From a virus: a DNA stretch of 39,560 bases. The DNA is taken from the IMG/VR virus record IMGVR_UViG_3300043827_000384, positions 1-39,560 of that record; one strand, given 5' to 3'. The notes under the pieces are model-generated. The model ran no database searches, was not told the origin of the DNA, and saw nothing but the letters and a program-made list of their open reading frames with translations. This document shows, piece by piece, positions 6,636-12,313 of the stretch. The number at the start of each line of letters is the position of its first letter. Positions within the stretch are counted from its first letter, which is position 1. Both the position numbers and the translations under genes were made by a program.

Positions 6636-6914
6636 ATGACTTTTTCGCCTTCATTTTCTATCACTGGTAAGCATATTATGATATGCAATGAATCCGGTAG
6701 ATTCTTTATCTCTCAGGTAGAGAATCCTGTATTTAAAAATGCAATCGCACAGCTCTATGATTGGGTGCTGGATAATCATGCTGATGAGGAAAGAGCATAT
6801 GATTGGGTATGCGATCAATGTGACATTTTAACATTTGTTGCCGATGAATATGCCTGGAATATGTATTATTCTGTTTTTCAATCTGCATCCAAATTAATTA
6901 CATCTCCTTGCTAA
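6636..6914 (+). CDS. Hypothetical protein, 92 aa
   Basis: ATG 6636 to TAA 6912-6914. A soluble, aromatic- and acid-rich protein (YDWVLDNHADEERAYDWVCD) with two repeats of the form YDWV that may mark paired helices. No known motif and no membrane segment. The function is unknown. Confidence 0.6.
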   Translation: MTFSPSFSITGKHIMICNESGRFFISQVENPVFKNAIAQLYDWVLDNHADEERAYDWVCDQCDILTFVADEYAWNMYYSVFQSASKLITSPC

Positions 6915-6919
6915 AAATC

Positions 6920-6985
6920 ATGTTTGCAATTTGTCCTCAAGGTTTAGATTTTATGGATATAGAGAATTGCGTGAGCGGGGTTTAG
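6920..6985 (+). CDS. Possible 21-aa peptide
   Basis: ATG 6920 to TAG 6983-6985 encodes MFAICPQGLDFMDIENCVSG plus Val. It fills the space between two accepted genes and may be a short gene or the truncated start of a longer one. No ribosome binding site is evident. Low confidence. Confidence 0.25.
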   Translation: MFAICPQGLDFMDIENCVSGV

Positions 6986-6992
6986 TGGGCAA

Positions 6993-7196
6993 ATGATGCA
7001 ATTCCAAGTTACCTATATTGAGTTTGATTTTGATGATGAAGATGAGATGGATGCTTATGACAAAGATCGCCTAACTTCTGAAATGATAGGACAAATCTGG
7101 GAAGCAGATGATGAAGAAGATCTAATTGAAGAAATCACATGTGCAACCGGTTGGTGTATTAAATTCATTGATTATCATGTAACACTTGTCACGTGA
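6993..7196 (+). CDS. Conserved small acidic phage protein, 67 aa
   Basis: Two adjacent ATGs (6993, 6996) can serve as start. The N-terminal half is extremely acidic (EFDFDDEDEMDAYDKDRLTS). The C-terminal half (DLIEEITCATGWCIKFIDYH) recalls a small family in T4-like cyanophages. It might mimic DNA or bind a basic partner, but that is inference. Its stop lies inside a 12-bp palindrome (TGTCACGTGACA, 7187-7198). Confidence 0.65.
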   Translation: MMQFQVTYIEFDFDDEDEMDAYDKDRLTSEMIGQIWEADDEEDLIEEITCATGWCIKFIDYHVTLVT

Positions 7197-7215
7197 CACT
7201 CTACCAACTGGCATA

Positions 7216-7241
7216 GGGGGGGTTGCGTTCCCCCTTTTTTT
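7216..7241 (+). terminator. Rho-independent terminator
   Basis: A run of seven G (7216-7222), the loop TTGCGTT, five C (7230-7234) and seven T (7235-7241) form a classical intrinsic terminator 20 bases after the preceding stop. A weak promoter-like pair (TTGCGT 7223-7228, 17 bp, CATACT 7246-7251) overlaps it and would start transcription almost at the next ATG. Confidence 0.85.
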
Positions 7242-7257
7242 GTGCCATACTAACAGT

Positions 7258-7428
7258 ATGAAAAACAAAACCTCAATGACCGACTATCGCAACCCATTCT
7301 CCCTTCACCGCCAGTGGGTAGAGGAAGATATGTCCTCAGAGTGTGAGGCAGTGGATTCCTTCGATCGTGCCATTGCTAATGGTGAATTGGTACTGGGTGA
7401 GGATGGATATTTCTACCCTGCCACCTGA
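7258..7428 (+). CDS. Hypothetical small protein, 56 aa
   Basis: The ATG at 7258 lies just past the terminator; an upstream in-frame start would run through the terminator and is rejected. The protein is acidic (SSECEAVDSFDRAIANGELV) with a C-terminal LGEDGYFYPAT. Codon use begins to shift to G/C-ending codons here. The function is unknown. Confidence 0.6.
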   Translation: MKNKTSMTDYRNPFSLHRQWVEEDMSSECEAVDSFDRAIANGELVLGEDGYFYPAT

Positions 7429-7496
7429 GGTACTGACCACCAGATGTCTTCACTGACTCTCTGACCCCTTACACTGACCTCAGTTCAAACAAACCG

Positions 7497-7685
7497 ATGA
7501 CCCGCACCAACGTTCTGCCCCTTGACCTCTGCACCGTGACCCTGACCGAGGCACAGTGGAGCACAATCAGGACCGCTGTACTGTCCCTTGCCTGTGACTG
7601 CCGCACCGCTGGCAAAGATTCTGATGCTGACTATTACCTGAACGCCTACAACGCCCTTAAGGCAGCGATGGGTATGGACGATTGA
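7497..7685 (+). CDS. Hypothetical helical protein in a GC-rich island, 62 aa
   Basis: Starts MTRTNVLPLDLCTVTLTEAQ; residues 15-60 form two helices with CDCRTAGKDSDADYYLNAYN between them. The gene is far richer in G+C than its surroundings and favours ACC, CTG, GAC and GCC codons, unlike the A/T-ending codons elsewhere. That suggests recent arrival from a phage or host with higher GC. A 17-bp sequence (7461-7477) upstream is repeated at 7720-7736 before the next small gene and may be a shared promoter. Confidence 0.6.
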   Translation: MTRTNVLPLDLCTVTLTEAQWSTIRTAVLSLACDCRTAGKDSDADYYLNAYNALKAAMGMDD

Positions 7686-7699
7686 TCTAGTGGCACAAA

Positions 7700-7717
7700 G
7701 GGGGCAGCAATGCCCCC
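7700..7717 (+). terminator. GC-rich hairpin with GCAA loop
   Basis: GGGGGCA (7700-7706) and TGCCCCC (7711-7717) form a perfect 7-bp stem closed by GCAA, a GNRA tetraloop that is unusually stable in RNA. It sits 15 bases after the stop at 7685. There is no T-tract, so it is either a weak terminator or a 3'-end stabiliser. Confidence 0.55.
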
Positions 7718-7738
7718 ACCTGACCCCTTACACTGAAT

Positions 7739-7834
7739 ATGGCAAACAAATTCCTTCCCATGAAATCTTTCGCTGTTCAACCCCTTTCCTTCGGTTCTGA
7801 TCTTGATGAATGGGGATGTTCCTTCGCTAGGTGA
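7739..7834 (+). CDS. Possible small protein, 31 aa
   Basis: ATG 7739 to TGA 7832-7834, beginning MANKFLPMKSFAVQPLSFGS. It starts three bases after the second copy of the 17-bp repeat (7720-7736), in the same relation as a leader. Codons are intermediate in GC. The protein has no known motif and may be truncated. Confidence 0.35.
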   Translation: MANKFLPMKSFAVQPLSFGSDLDEWGCSFAR

Positions 7835-7932
7835 CTGGAAATTAATCTCGAAGGTATTTGCTTAATTGATTTTTGAGAATGAGATGCGCTCTAAAGACAC
7901 TCAATTTCCTTATTGATTTGTTTTTCAATTTT

Positions 7933-8076
7933 ATGTCTAAAAGTATTGCTTTGTCTCTGTTGAATTGTGCTATCAATGGTGATGAGTTGCTTCGTATTCT
8001 TGATAGTATTGTTAGTGAGAATGATGATGCTCAGAGTGTTGAAGATTCTGATGCCGAGTGTCAGACAGTGTTCTGA
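7933..8076 (+). CDS. Small conserved phage protein, 47 aa
   Basis: The frame is open further upstream, but the ATG at 7933 gives MSKSIALSLLNCAINGDELL, a start that resembles small cyanophage proteins I recall (MSK-x-IALSLL...NGDELL). A single helix is followed by an acidic, probably disordered tail. The function is unknown. Confidence 0.5.
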   Translation: MSKSIALSLLNCAINGDELLRILDSIVSENDDAQSVEDSDAECQTVF

Positions 8077-8119
8077 TAGATTTATTCATTTTTCACCTGA
8101 ACTTTATTCGGAGATTGTC

Positions 8120-8254
8120 ATGTTTGATGAGTATGAAAAAGATTTCAATTATGATGATACTTTCTGGGAGGATGATAATTTAGTCTGTATTCTGAATGAT
8201 GCTCCTAAAGAGCAATTATCAAAGGAAGCACAGTCTCTATTGGATAGTTTTTAG
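8120..8254 (+). CDS. Small acidic protein, 44 aa
   Basis: ATG 8120 is preceded by GGAG (8110-8113) at good spacing; a longer frame opening at 7967 would run through the previous gene and is rejected. The product is very acidic (DEYEKDFNYDDTFWEDDNLV) with a C-terminal amphipathic helix. It is the last gene before the 1-kb repeat region. The function is unknown. Confidence 0.55.
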   Translation: MFDEYEKDFNYDDTFWEDDNLVCILNDAPKEQLSKEAQSLLDSF

Positions 8255-8380
8255 GTATTCGCGCAGATCGTAAAAAGGTGTGAATAAATGTATTAGAGTC
8301 TTTGATAAGTTTTTGTTATTATTCTGATGAAACTTGTGAAAGACTCTGATATGTTTTGTGTTCACTTATGTGTGAAATCG

Positions 8381-8581
8381 TGTTACTTATGTGTGAATAA
8401 ATGGTGTTACTTATAGTCCAATAATGGTGTTACTTATGTGTGAATAAATGGTGTTACTTATAGTCCAATAAATGGTGTTACTTATAGTCCAATAATGGTG
8501 TTACTTATGTGTGAATAAATGGTGTTACTTATGTGTGAATAAATGGTGTTACTTATAGTCAGCTTAGCCGTCGCATTATAA
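8381..8581 (+). repeat. Tandem 23/24-bp repeats, each a 7-codon mini-ORF
   Basis: Two alternating units share ATGGTGTTACTTAT and then differ: type A continues GTGTGAATAA, type B continues AGTCCAATAA. Counted from TGTTAC, starts are 8381 (A), 8405 (B), 8428 (A), 8452 (B), 8476 (B), 8499 (A), 8523 (A), and a final partial B at 8547. Read from ATG, B gives MVLLIVQ and A gives MVLLMCE, each closed by TAA that touches or overlaps the next ATG (starts 8401, 8424, 8448, 8472, 8495, 8519). The last start, 8543, runs to 8581 as MVLLIVSLAVAL. No Shine-Dalgarno precedes them. The first unit has ATC in place of ATG. Confidence 0.9.
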
Positions 8582-8706
8582 CACGTCCCCGAGAAATTGT
8601 CAACCCCCCGAAGTGTCTCAGAGAATCACAGAAGTATAAGTATTCGTTATAAATCGTCTTCGAAAAGTATCACAAACACTGCACGACTTTGAGTGTAACT
8701 TATAAA

Positions 8707-8790
8707 CCCCCCATTCAAGAACATCAGTGACACCTCGAAAAGTATCAGTAAAACTTATAAGTTGACTCACTGATGTTCTTGAATGGGGGG
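8707..8790. repeat. Perfect 24-bp inverted repeat with palindromic centre
   Basis: Left arm 8707-8730 (CCCCCCATTCAAGAAC...) and right arm 8767-8790 (...GTTCTTGAATGGGGGG) are exact reverse complements, separated by 36 bp. The spacer contains the 12-bp palindrome AACTTATAAGTT (8752-8763), which carries the CTTATAA core seen in the other arrays. It could extrude as a cruciform or form a long RNA hairpin. No T-tract follows, so a simple terminator is unlikely. Confidence 0.9.
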
Positions 8791-8898
8791 AATTGGCAGT
8801 GTATCAAAGTTACTTATATATCCGCCTTCGATGTCAGTGAATTGGCAGTGTATCAAAGTTACTTATATATCCGCCTTCGATGTCAGTGAATTGGCAGT
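8791..8898. repeat. 49-bp tandem direct repeat (two copies plus 10 bp)
   Basis: Bases 8791-8839 and 8840-8888 are identical, beginning AATTGGCAGTGTATCAAAGT and containing GTTACTTATATAT and CCTTCGATGTCAGTG. A third copy starts at 8889 and breaks off after 10 bp. The array abuts the right arm of the 24-bp inverted repeat without a gap and again contains the TTACTTAT core. Confidence 0.95.
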
Positions 8899-9000
8899 AT
8901 TGTGGGGGGTTATTTATGTTTGGGGGGGTGCCGGTTTTAAATCGACTAACTACCCTAACCTACAACGGACCGAATTCGAGAGAAAACTATAAGGGTTTCT

Positions 9001-9133
9001 AAAAATTTTTTTGAGTATAAAAAACCGAAAACCGAAAAAAGTTATAAAAAAATTGAAAAATTTTTTTGAGTATAAAAAACCGAAAACCGAAAAAAGTTAT
9101 AAAAAAATTGAAAAATTTTTTTGAGTATAAAAA
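9001..9133. repeat. 55-bp AT-rich tandem repeat (two copies plus 23 bp)
   Basis: Units 9001-9055 and 9056-9110 are identical, and a third begins at 9111 and runs for 23 bp. Each unit starts A5T7 then GAGTATAAAAAACC, contains a doubled AAACCGA element and ends GTTATAAAAAAATTG. The phased A- and T-tracts should bend or unwind the DNA. TATAAAAA within each unit resembles a weak late promoter. Confidence 0.95.
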
Positions 9134-9156
9134 TTCTTATACTGGTTTATAGAAAT

Positions 9157-9192
9157 ATGAAAATATTTTTTAATGGTGACAGTATGATATAA
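9157..9192 (+). pseudogene. Remnant of an SGNH-hydrolase gene N-terminus
   Basis: The sequence reads MKIFFNGDSMI and stops. The first seven residues are identical to the starts of the two SGNH paralogues at 10966 and 11601, and the whole NGDS block matches the third (12313). At DNA level ATGAAAATATTTTT is shared with both. After the catalytic-serine block the similarity ends at once. This is best explained as the stub of a fourth paralogue cut off when the HNH and radical SAM genes arrived, or by repeat-mediated deletion. Confidence 0.65.
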
Positions 9193-9195
9193 ATA
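9188..9195 (+). promoter_or_regulatory. T4-type late promoter
   Basis: TATAAATA exactly matches the T4 late promoter -10 element recognised by gp55. It lies 47 bp before the HNH gene and overlaps the stop codon of the SGNH stub. It would transcribe the HNH, radical SAM and SGNH genes late in infection. Confidence 0.55.
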
Positions 9196-9241
9196 TAAAA
9201 AAGTCTCATAGATGCTCAACTAGTCATCATCTAAAAACTAA

Positions 9242-9634
9242 ATGTTACTTAGTTCTCCTCAAGAGTACTTACATCAAATGATTGTGACAAGCAAATCAGA
9301 AGCCGTAAAGATGTGGAGAAGTGCAATCAAACAAAAATGGAATTGGTGTTGTGCATATTGTGGAGAAAATAAACAAGGAATGACAATTGATCATATTATT
9401 CCTCAAGCACTAGGAGGAACCGATGAATTGACGAATGTGCTTTGTTGTTGTGAGGAATGCAATAAATCAAAGTCTCATAATTCATGGGAGGATTGGTATA
9501 TCAAACAATACTTCTTCAATCAGAACAGATATGATGCAATTATGGAGTGGTGTCGAATCAAGACAGAAGGAAAAACTAAGAGATATATAAGAGGTAAAAA
9601 TGGAACTCCCACACGAACACAGATTTATGAATGA
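9242..9634 (+). CDS. HNH endonuclease
   Basis: A 130-aa protein with a complete HNH module: zinc-binding CAYC (37-40), the catalytic strand MTIDHIIPQALGG with Asp50-His51, then LTNVLCCCEECNKSKS with Asn65, the second Cys pair C70/C73 and Asn74. The domain nicks or cuts DNA. In T4-like phages such free-standing genes often act as homing endonucleases that spread themselves and flanking DNA. Its place between a repeat region, a gene stub and a set of accessory genes fits that. The 3' end overlaps the radical SAM gene by 35 bp. Confidence 0.9.
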   Translation: MLLSSPQEYLHQMIVTSKSEAVKMWRSAIKQKWNWCCAYCGENKQGMTIDHIIPQALGGTDELTNVLCCCEECNKSKSHNSWEDWYIKQYFFNQNRYDAIMEWCRIKTEGKTKRYIRGKNGTPTRTQIYE

Positions 9635-10799
9635 AGTTATTTGTTCAAAACCATTCACATCGATTTATAATGCACCAAAAAAAAATTATAAACCTTGTTG
9701 TTGGGCAAGACACAATGAATTGATTCCCAATCCCACAGAAACTTTTCCGATTGATTGGTTTGAGAGTGAGCATCTTTCGAGAATACGAAAAGAAATGTTG
9801 GAAGGAAATAAAACAGATTTCTTGAGTCTTGCTTGTGGAACTTGTTGGAAACAAGAAGAAGAAATTGGAACTTCTGCAAGATTAATGCATACCGTAGATG
9901 AAAATTTACTGAATCAATTTGATGCAGAAGGAAAACCTTTATGGAAAGATAGATTTTTAAGAATTGAAATTAACATATATGGAAATTATTGCAATCTTGA
10001 ATGTTATATGTGCGAGAAATCTCATTCATCGTCAAGAGACAAAGTTATTGAGAAATTAGATTCAAAATGGAAAAAAGTTTTAGGGAAACCCTTTAATGAT
10101 TTTGAAGAAATTAATTCGATAACATTTAAACAAATTGTTGATCAATTAATTGAAAAGGCAAAATATATTCAAACAATCAGTATTGTTGGAGGAGAACCAG
10201 CACTGATGAGATCTCATCTCATATTCTTACAAAGATTAATTGATTGTAAAGAATCTCAGAATATAAATCTAGATTATGTTTCAAATATGACAGTATTTGA
10301 TTCAATTCAAATGAATGAATATTTTAAGCATTTTAAACATATATCTTTGCAGTGGAGTGTGGATGCACTTCGAGAAAGAAATTATTGGTTGAGGTATCCT
10401 ACTGACTGGAATAAAACTATCAAAAACGTAAAACAATTTCATAACATTGTTAAAAATGGAAAAATTAAAGCCACAATCACTCCAAGTCTTTTATCTGTTC
10501 TTACACTAAAGGAAACTTGTAATTGGTTAATGTTAGGTAATTATATCGGAAAAAAACCAGTAATTTGGAATACAATTACAAGTCCCAAAATTCTAAATCC
10601 AAGACATCTTCCGAATGAAATTAAAGAACATTTAATTTCAAAACTTTCCGGAATTAGTGAAAAGGTATGTAATATATTAAAACTTGAAAGAGATGAAAAT
10701 TTATTTCAACAAGCCTTAGAATACTGTGATGCCTTGGATCAATCCAGAGGAACCGATTGGAAAACTACATTTCCGGAATTGGTAAAATATTATAAATAA
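9600..10799 (+). CDS. Radical SAM protein with twitch/SPASM-like features
   Basis: A 399-aa protein. The [4Fe-4S] motif is Cys131-x3-Cys135-x2-Cys138 (GNYCNLECYMCEKS), and the SAM-binding GGEP motif is at 197-200 (SIVGGEPALMR). Further cysteines N-terminal to the core (C15, C33-C34 in KPCCWARH, C79/C82 in CGTCWKQEE) could hold an auxiliary cluster, as in twitch- or SPASM-type enzymes, although those usually carry it C-terminally. Such enzymes use a 5'-deoxyadenosyl radical to modify sugars, peptides or cofactors. The ATG at 9600 is preferred because AGAGG lies just upstream; 9627 is an alternative. The substrate is unknown. SGNH, oxygenase and glycosyltransferase genes nearby suggest glycan or peptide tailoring. 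Confidence 0.85.
   Translation: MELPHEHRFMNEVICSKPFTSIYNAPKKNYKPCCWARHNELIPNPTETFPIDWFESEHLSRIRKEMLEGNKTDFLSLACGTCWKQEEEIGTSARLMHTVDENLLNQFDAEGKPLWKDRFLRIEINIYGNYCNLECYMCEKSHSSSRDKVIEKLDSKWKKVLGKPFNDFEEINSITFKQIVDQLIEKAKYIQTISIVGGEPALMRSHLIFLQRLIDCKESQNINLDYVSNMTVFDSIQMNEYFKHFKHISLQWSVDALRERNYWLRYPTDWNKTIKNVKQFHNIVKNGKIKATITPSLLSVLTLKETCNWLMLGNYIGKKPVIWNTITSPKILNPRHLPNEIKEHLISKLSGISEKVCNILKLERDENLFQQALEYCDALDQSRGTDWKTTFPELVKYYK
10791..10798 (+). promoter_or_regulatory. T4-type late promoter at the radical SAM gene end
   Basis: A perfect TATAAATA overlaps the stop codon of the radical SAM gene (TAA 10797-10799). The next ATG is at 10808, so the transcript leader would be only a few bases. It probably boosts late transcription of the SGNH genes. 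Confidence 0.5.
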
Positions 10800-10807
10800 A
10801 AAAGAAA

Positions 10808-10969
10808 ATGAAGCTACGCAATTACGAGGTTTGTGCAGATGATCGAACTTTACGCTCAAATCTTACTTTCGAAGAAGCAGAGAGAACCGTCAATCTGCTT
10901 AAAAATATGGTCATGTGTGGAATACCTTCTGAATATAAAGTAAAATCTTTTTTTATTCGAAAGGCATGA
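10808..10969 (+). CDS. Hypothetical small protein, 53 aa
   Basis: ATG 10808 to TGA 10967-10969: MKLRNYEVCADDRTLRSNLT, then a helix (FEEAERTVNLLKNMV) and a basic end. It looks like a compact beta-alpha-beta domain. The stop overlaps the first SGNH gene's start (ATGA, 10966-10969). The function is unknown; the location suggests it belongs to the cassette. Confidence 0.6.
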   Translation: MKLRNYEVCADDRTLRSNLTFEEAERTVNLLKNMVMCGIPSEYKVKSFFIRKA

Positions 10970-11604
10970 AAATATTTTTCAATGGATGTAGCTGGACATA
11001 TGGTGAAGAACTTAAAAATCCAGAAGAAACTCGATATAGTAAATTGATTTGTAATCATTTTAATGCAGAAGAAACAAATATTGCGATTTCTGGAGGAAGC
11101 AATTCTCGTGTACTTCGAACCACACTTCTTGATCATGATATGAGTCAATATGATCTTGCGATCATTCAATTTACGACAAATTCTAGAACCGAGTATTTTG
11201 ACGATTCATATCAAAAATGGAGAAACATAAATATCAGTGGTGTACATAAAACTTCTCGAAAGAATATAGTCCGTAAATTTCATCAACATCCGGAAGGAAT
11301 TCATAATCTAGAGCATATTAATTTTTGGGCAGATCATTTTAGCAGCATTTATACAGATACTTATGGAGAGTCTGAAGAAGAAATTTGCTTTAAATCCATT
11401 CGAAATCATTTTGAAATTCAAAAGACTCCATATTTACTGATTACAATAAAATCAAAAAATCAAGATTATGATTTTAATCTAAATCGTCGAATATATCCAA
11501 TTGCTGTAAGGCAACATCCAAATGAATTAGGACATTATATGATAAGTCGAGATCTGATTAAATTGATTGAATCCCGCTATTCACATCTAAAAATAAAAAA
11601 ATGA
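10966..11604 (+). CDS. SGNH/GDSL-hydrolase-like protein, paralogue 1
   Basis: A 212-aa protein with SGNH block I at the N-terminus (FFNGCSWTYGEEL, candidate nucleophile Ser9), a glycine-rich block II (ISGGSNSRVLRTTL), a strand ending FTTNSRTEYF (block III-like), and block V HPNELGH (candidate His184). The Asp usually three residues before the His (DxxH) is replaced (VRQH), so activity may rely on a dyad or be altered. SGNH enzymes deacylate or acylate sugars and lipids. It shares long stretches with the next gene, so the two arose by tandem duplication. It overlaps its neighbours by ATGA at both ends. Confidence 0.75.
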   Translation: MKIFFNGCSWTYGEELKNPEETRYSKLICNHFNAEETNIAISGGSNSRVLRTTLLDHDMSQYDLAIIQFTTNSRTEYFDDSYQKWRNINISGVHKTSRKNIVRKFHQHPEGIHNLEHINFWADHFSSIYTDTYGESEEEICFKSIRNHFEIQKTPYLLITIKSKNQDYDFNLNRRIYPIAVRQHPNELGHYMISRDLIKLIESRYSHLKIKK

Positions 11605-12224
11605 AAATATTTTTCAATGGATGTAGTTTCACTGCAGGATATGAACTTAAAAATTCAGAAGAAACTCGATATAGCAAACTCATATGTGATTCTTACGGCG
11701 CAGAAGAAACAAATATCGCGCAAATGGGTGCAAGTAATCGCACAATTCTGCGCTCTACATTTGAATCAAATCTCAAAGAATATGACTTGGCTGTCATTCA
11801 AATGACATTTAACCCAAGAACAGAATATTATTCAGATTCTCGAAAGAGGTGGGAATTGGTATCTATACTTCAAAATACTAAAGAGACTCTCGAATCAATT
11901 AGTTCAAGTGAATATGATAATTTAGAGCATCCAAATTTTTGGAAATATTATTATCAGAACATTTATAGTGATACTTATGGAAATGAATATGAAAAATTGA
12001 TTCAGAAATGTCTTTTAGAACACTTTCAATGTCTTTCAATACCACTTATTCTACTTACAATCAATCATATTACTCAGATTCAGAATTTTGATTTTGTGCT
12101 AGACTGGAAAAAATATCCTACTTATCCAAAAGGACATCCTACCGAACTCGGGCACATTCAAATCAAAAAACAATTGATTTCAATTATCGAGTCTAAATAT
12201 CCTCAGTTTCAAAAAAAATTATGA
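11601..12224 (+). CDS. SGNH/GDSL-hydrolase-like protein, paralogue 2
   Basis: A 207-aa protein closely related to the preceding gene (FFNGCSFTAGYELKN; EETRYSKLIC; HPTELGH). Block I keeps Ser9, but the block V Asp is again absent (PKGH). The middle region, roughly residues 80-125, diverges from paralogue 1, as expected if the substrate-binding loops have changed. The start overlaps the previous stop as ATGA, and the stop overlaps the next small gene likewise. A role in deacylating or acylating a glycan is inferred from the fold only. Confidence 0.75.
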   Translation: MKIFFNGCSFTAGYELKNSEETRYSKLICDSYGAEETNIAQMGASNRTILRSTFESNLKEYDLAVIQMTFNPRTEYYSDSRKRWELVSILQNTKETLESISSSEYDNLEHPNFWKYYYQNIYSDTYGNEYEKLIQKCLLEHFQCLSIPLILLTINHITQIQNFDFVLDWKKYPTYPKGHPTELGHIQIKKQLISIIESKYPQFQKKL

Positions 12225-12313
12225 TTGCAAAACTTATTCGTTGGATTCGAACCGAATATAAGATGTGGAAACTTCGTCGAGAAGATCCATTCATTTATGA
12301 AGATGAAGATTGA
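12221..12313 (+). CDS. Small protein between SGNH genes, 30 aa
   Basis: ATG 12221 to TGA 12311-12313, with ATGA overlap upstream and TGATG overlap downstream: MIAKLIRWIRTEYKMWKLRR then an acidic end (EDPFIYEDED). The sequence is a strongly basic amphipathic helix followed by an acidic tail. Both junctions being translationally coupled argues that it is a real gene rather than filler. The function is unknown. Confidence 0.5.
   Translation: MIAKLIRWIRTEYKMWKLRREDPFIYEDED

Larger units (their letters stand above)
8255..9241. other. Repeat-rich intergenic region, about 1 kb
   Basis: No convincing gene is present; open frames here run through repeats. It holds a 9-bp inverted repeat (8295-8303 with 8339-8347), the 23/24-bp array (8381-8560), a perfect 24-bp inverted repeat, a 49-bp duplication, a 55-bp duplication, two copies of TCGAAAAGTATCA (8660-8672, 8735-8747), and five long C or G runs. 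C6 runs lie at 8604-8609 and 8707-8712; G6/G7 runs at 8785-8790, 8904-8909 and 8922-8928, so their strand switches at about 8748. This could be an origin, a regulatory hub or a recombination hotspot. Confidence 0.7.

Noticed and set aside
7186-7257. Longer N-terminus for the gene at 7258
   Set aside because: The upstream extension would translate through a strong intrinsic terminator; the ATG at 7258 is the natural start.
8351-8416. Frame MFCVHLCVKSCYLCVNKWCY in the tandem array
   Set aside because: A second frame through the same repeats; it ends at the first type-B unit (TAG), has no ribosome binding site and is less consistent than the mini-ORF reading.
8381-8560. CRISPR-like array
   Set aside because: The 23/24-bp units are directly contiguous with no unique spacers, and no cas gene is nearby.
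8704-8712. Telomere-like or cos-like end
   Set aside because: The C-run and inverted repeat invite it, but the sequence is continuous and genes on both sides share strand and style; no evidence of a physical end.
8783-8992. 69-aa open frame through the 49-bp repeats
   Set aside because: It runs through duplicated non-coding sequence, and the translation is itself a repeat of the DNA repeat with no ribosome binding site.
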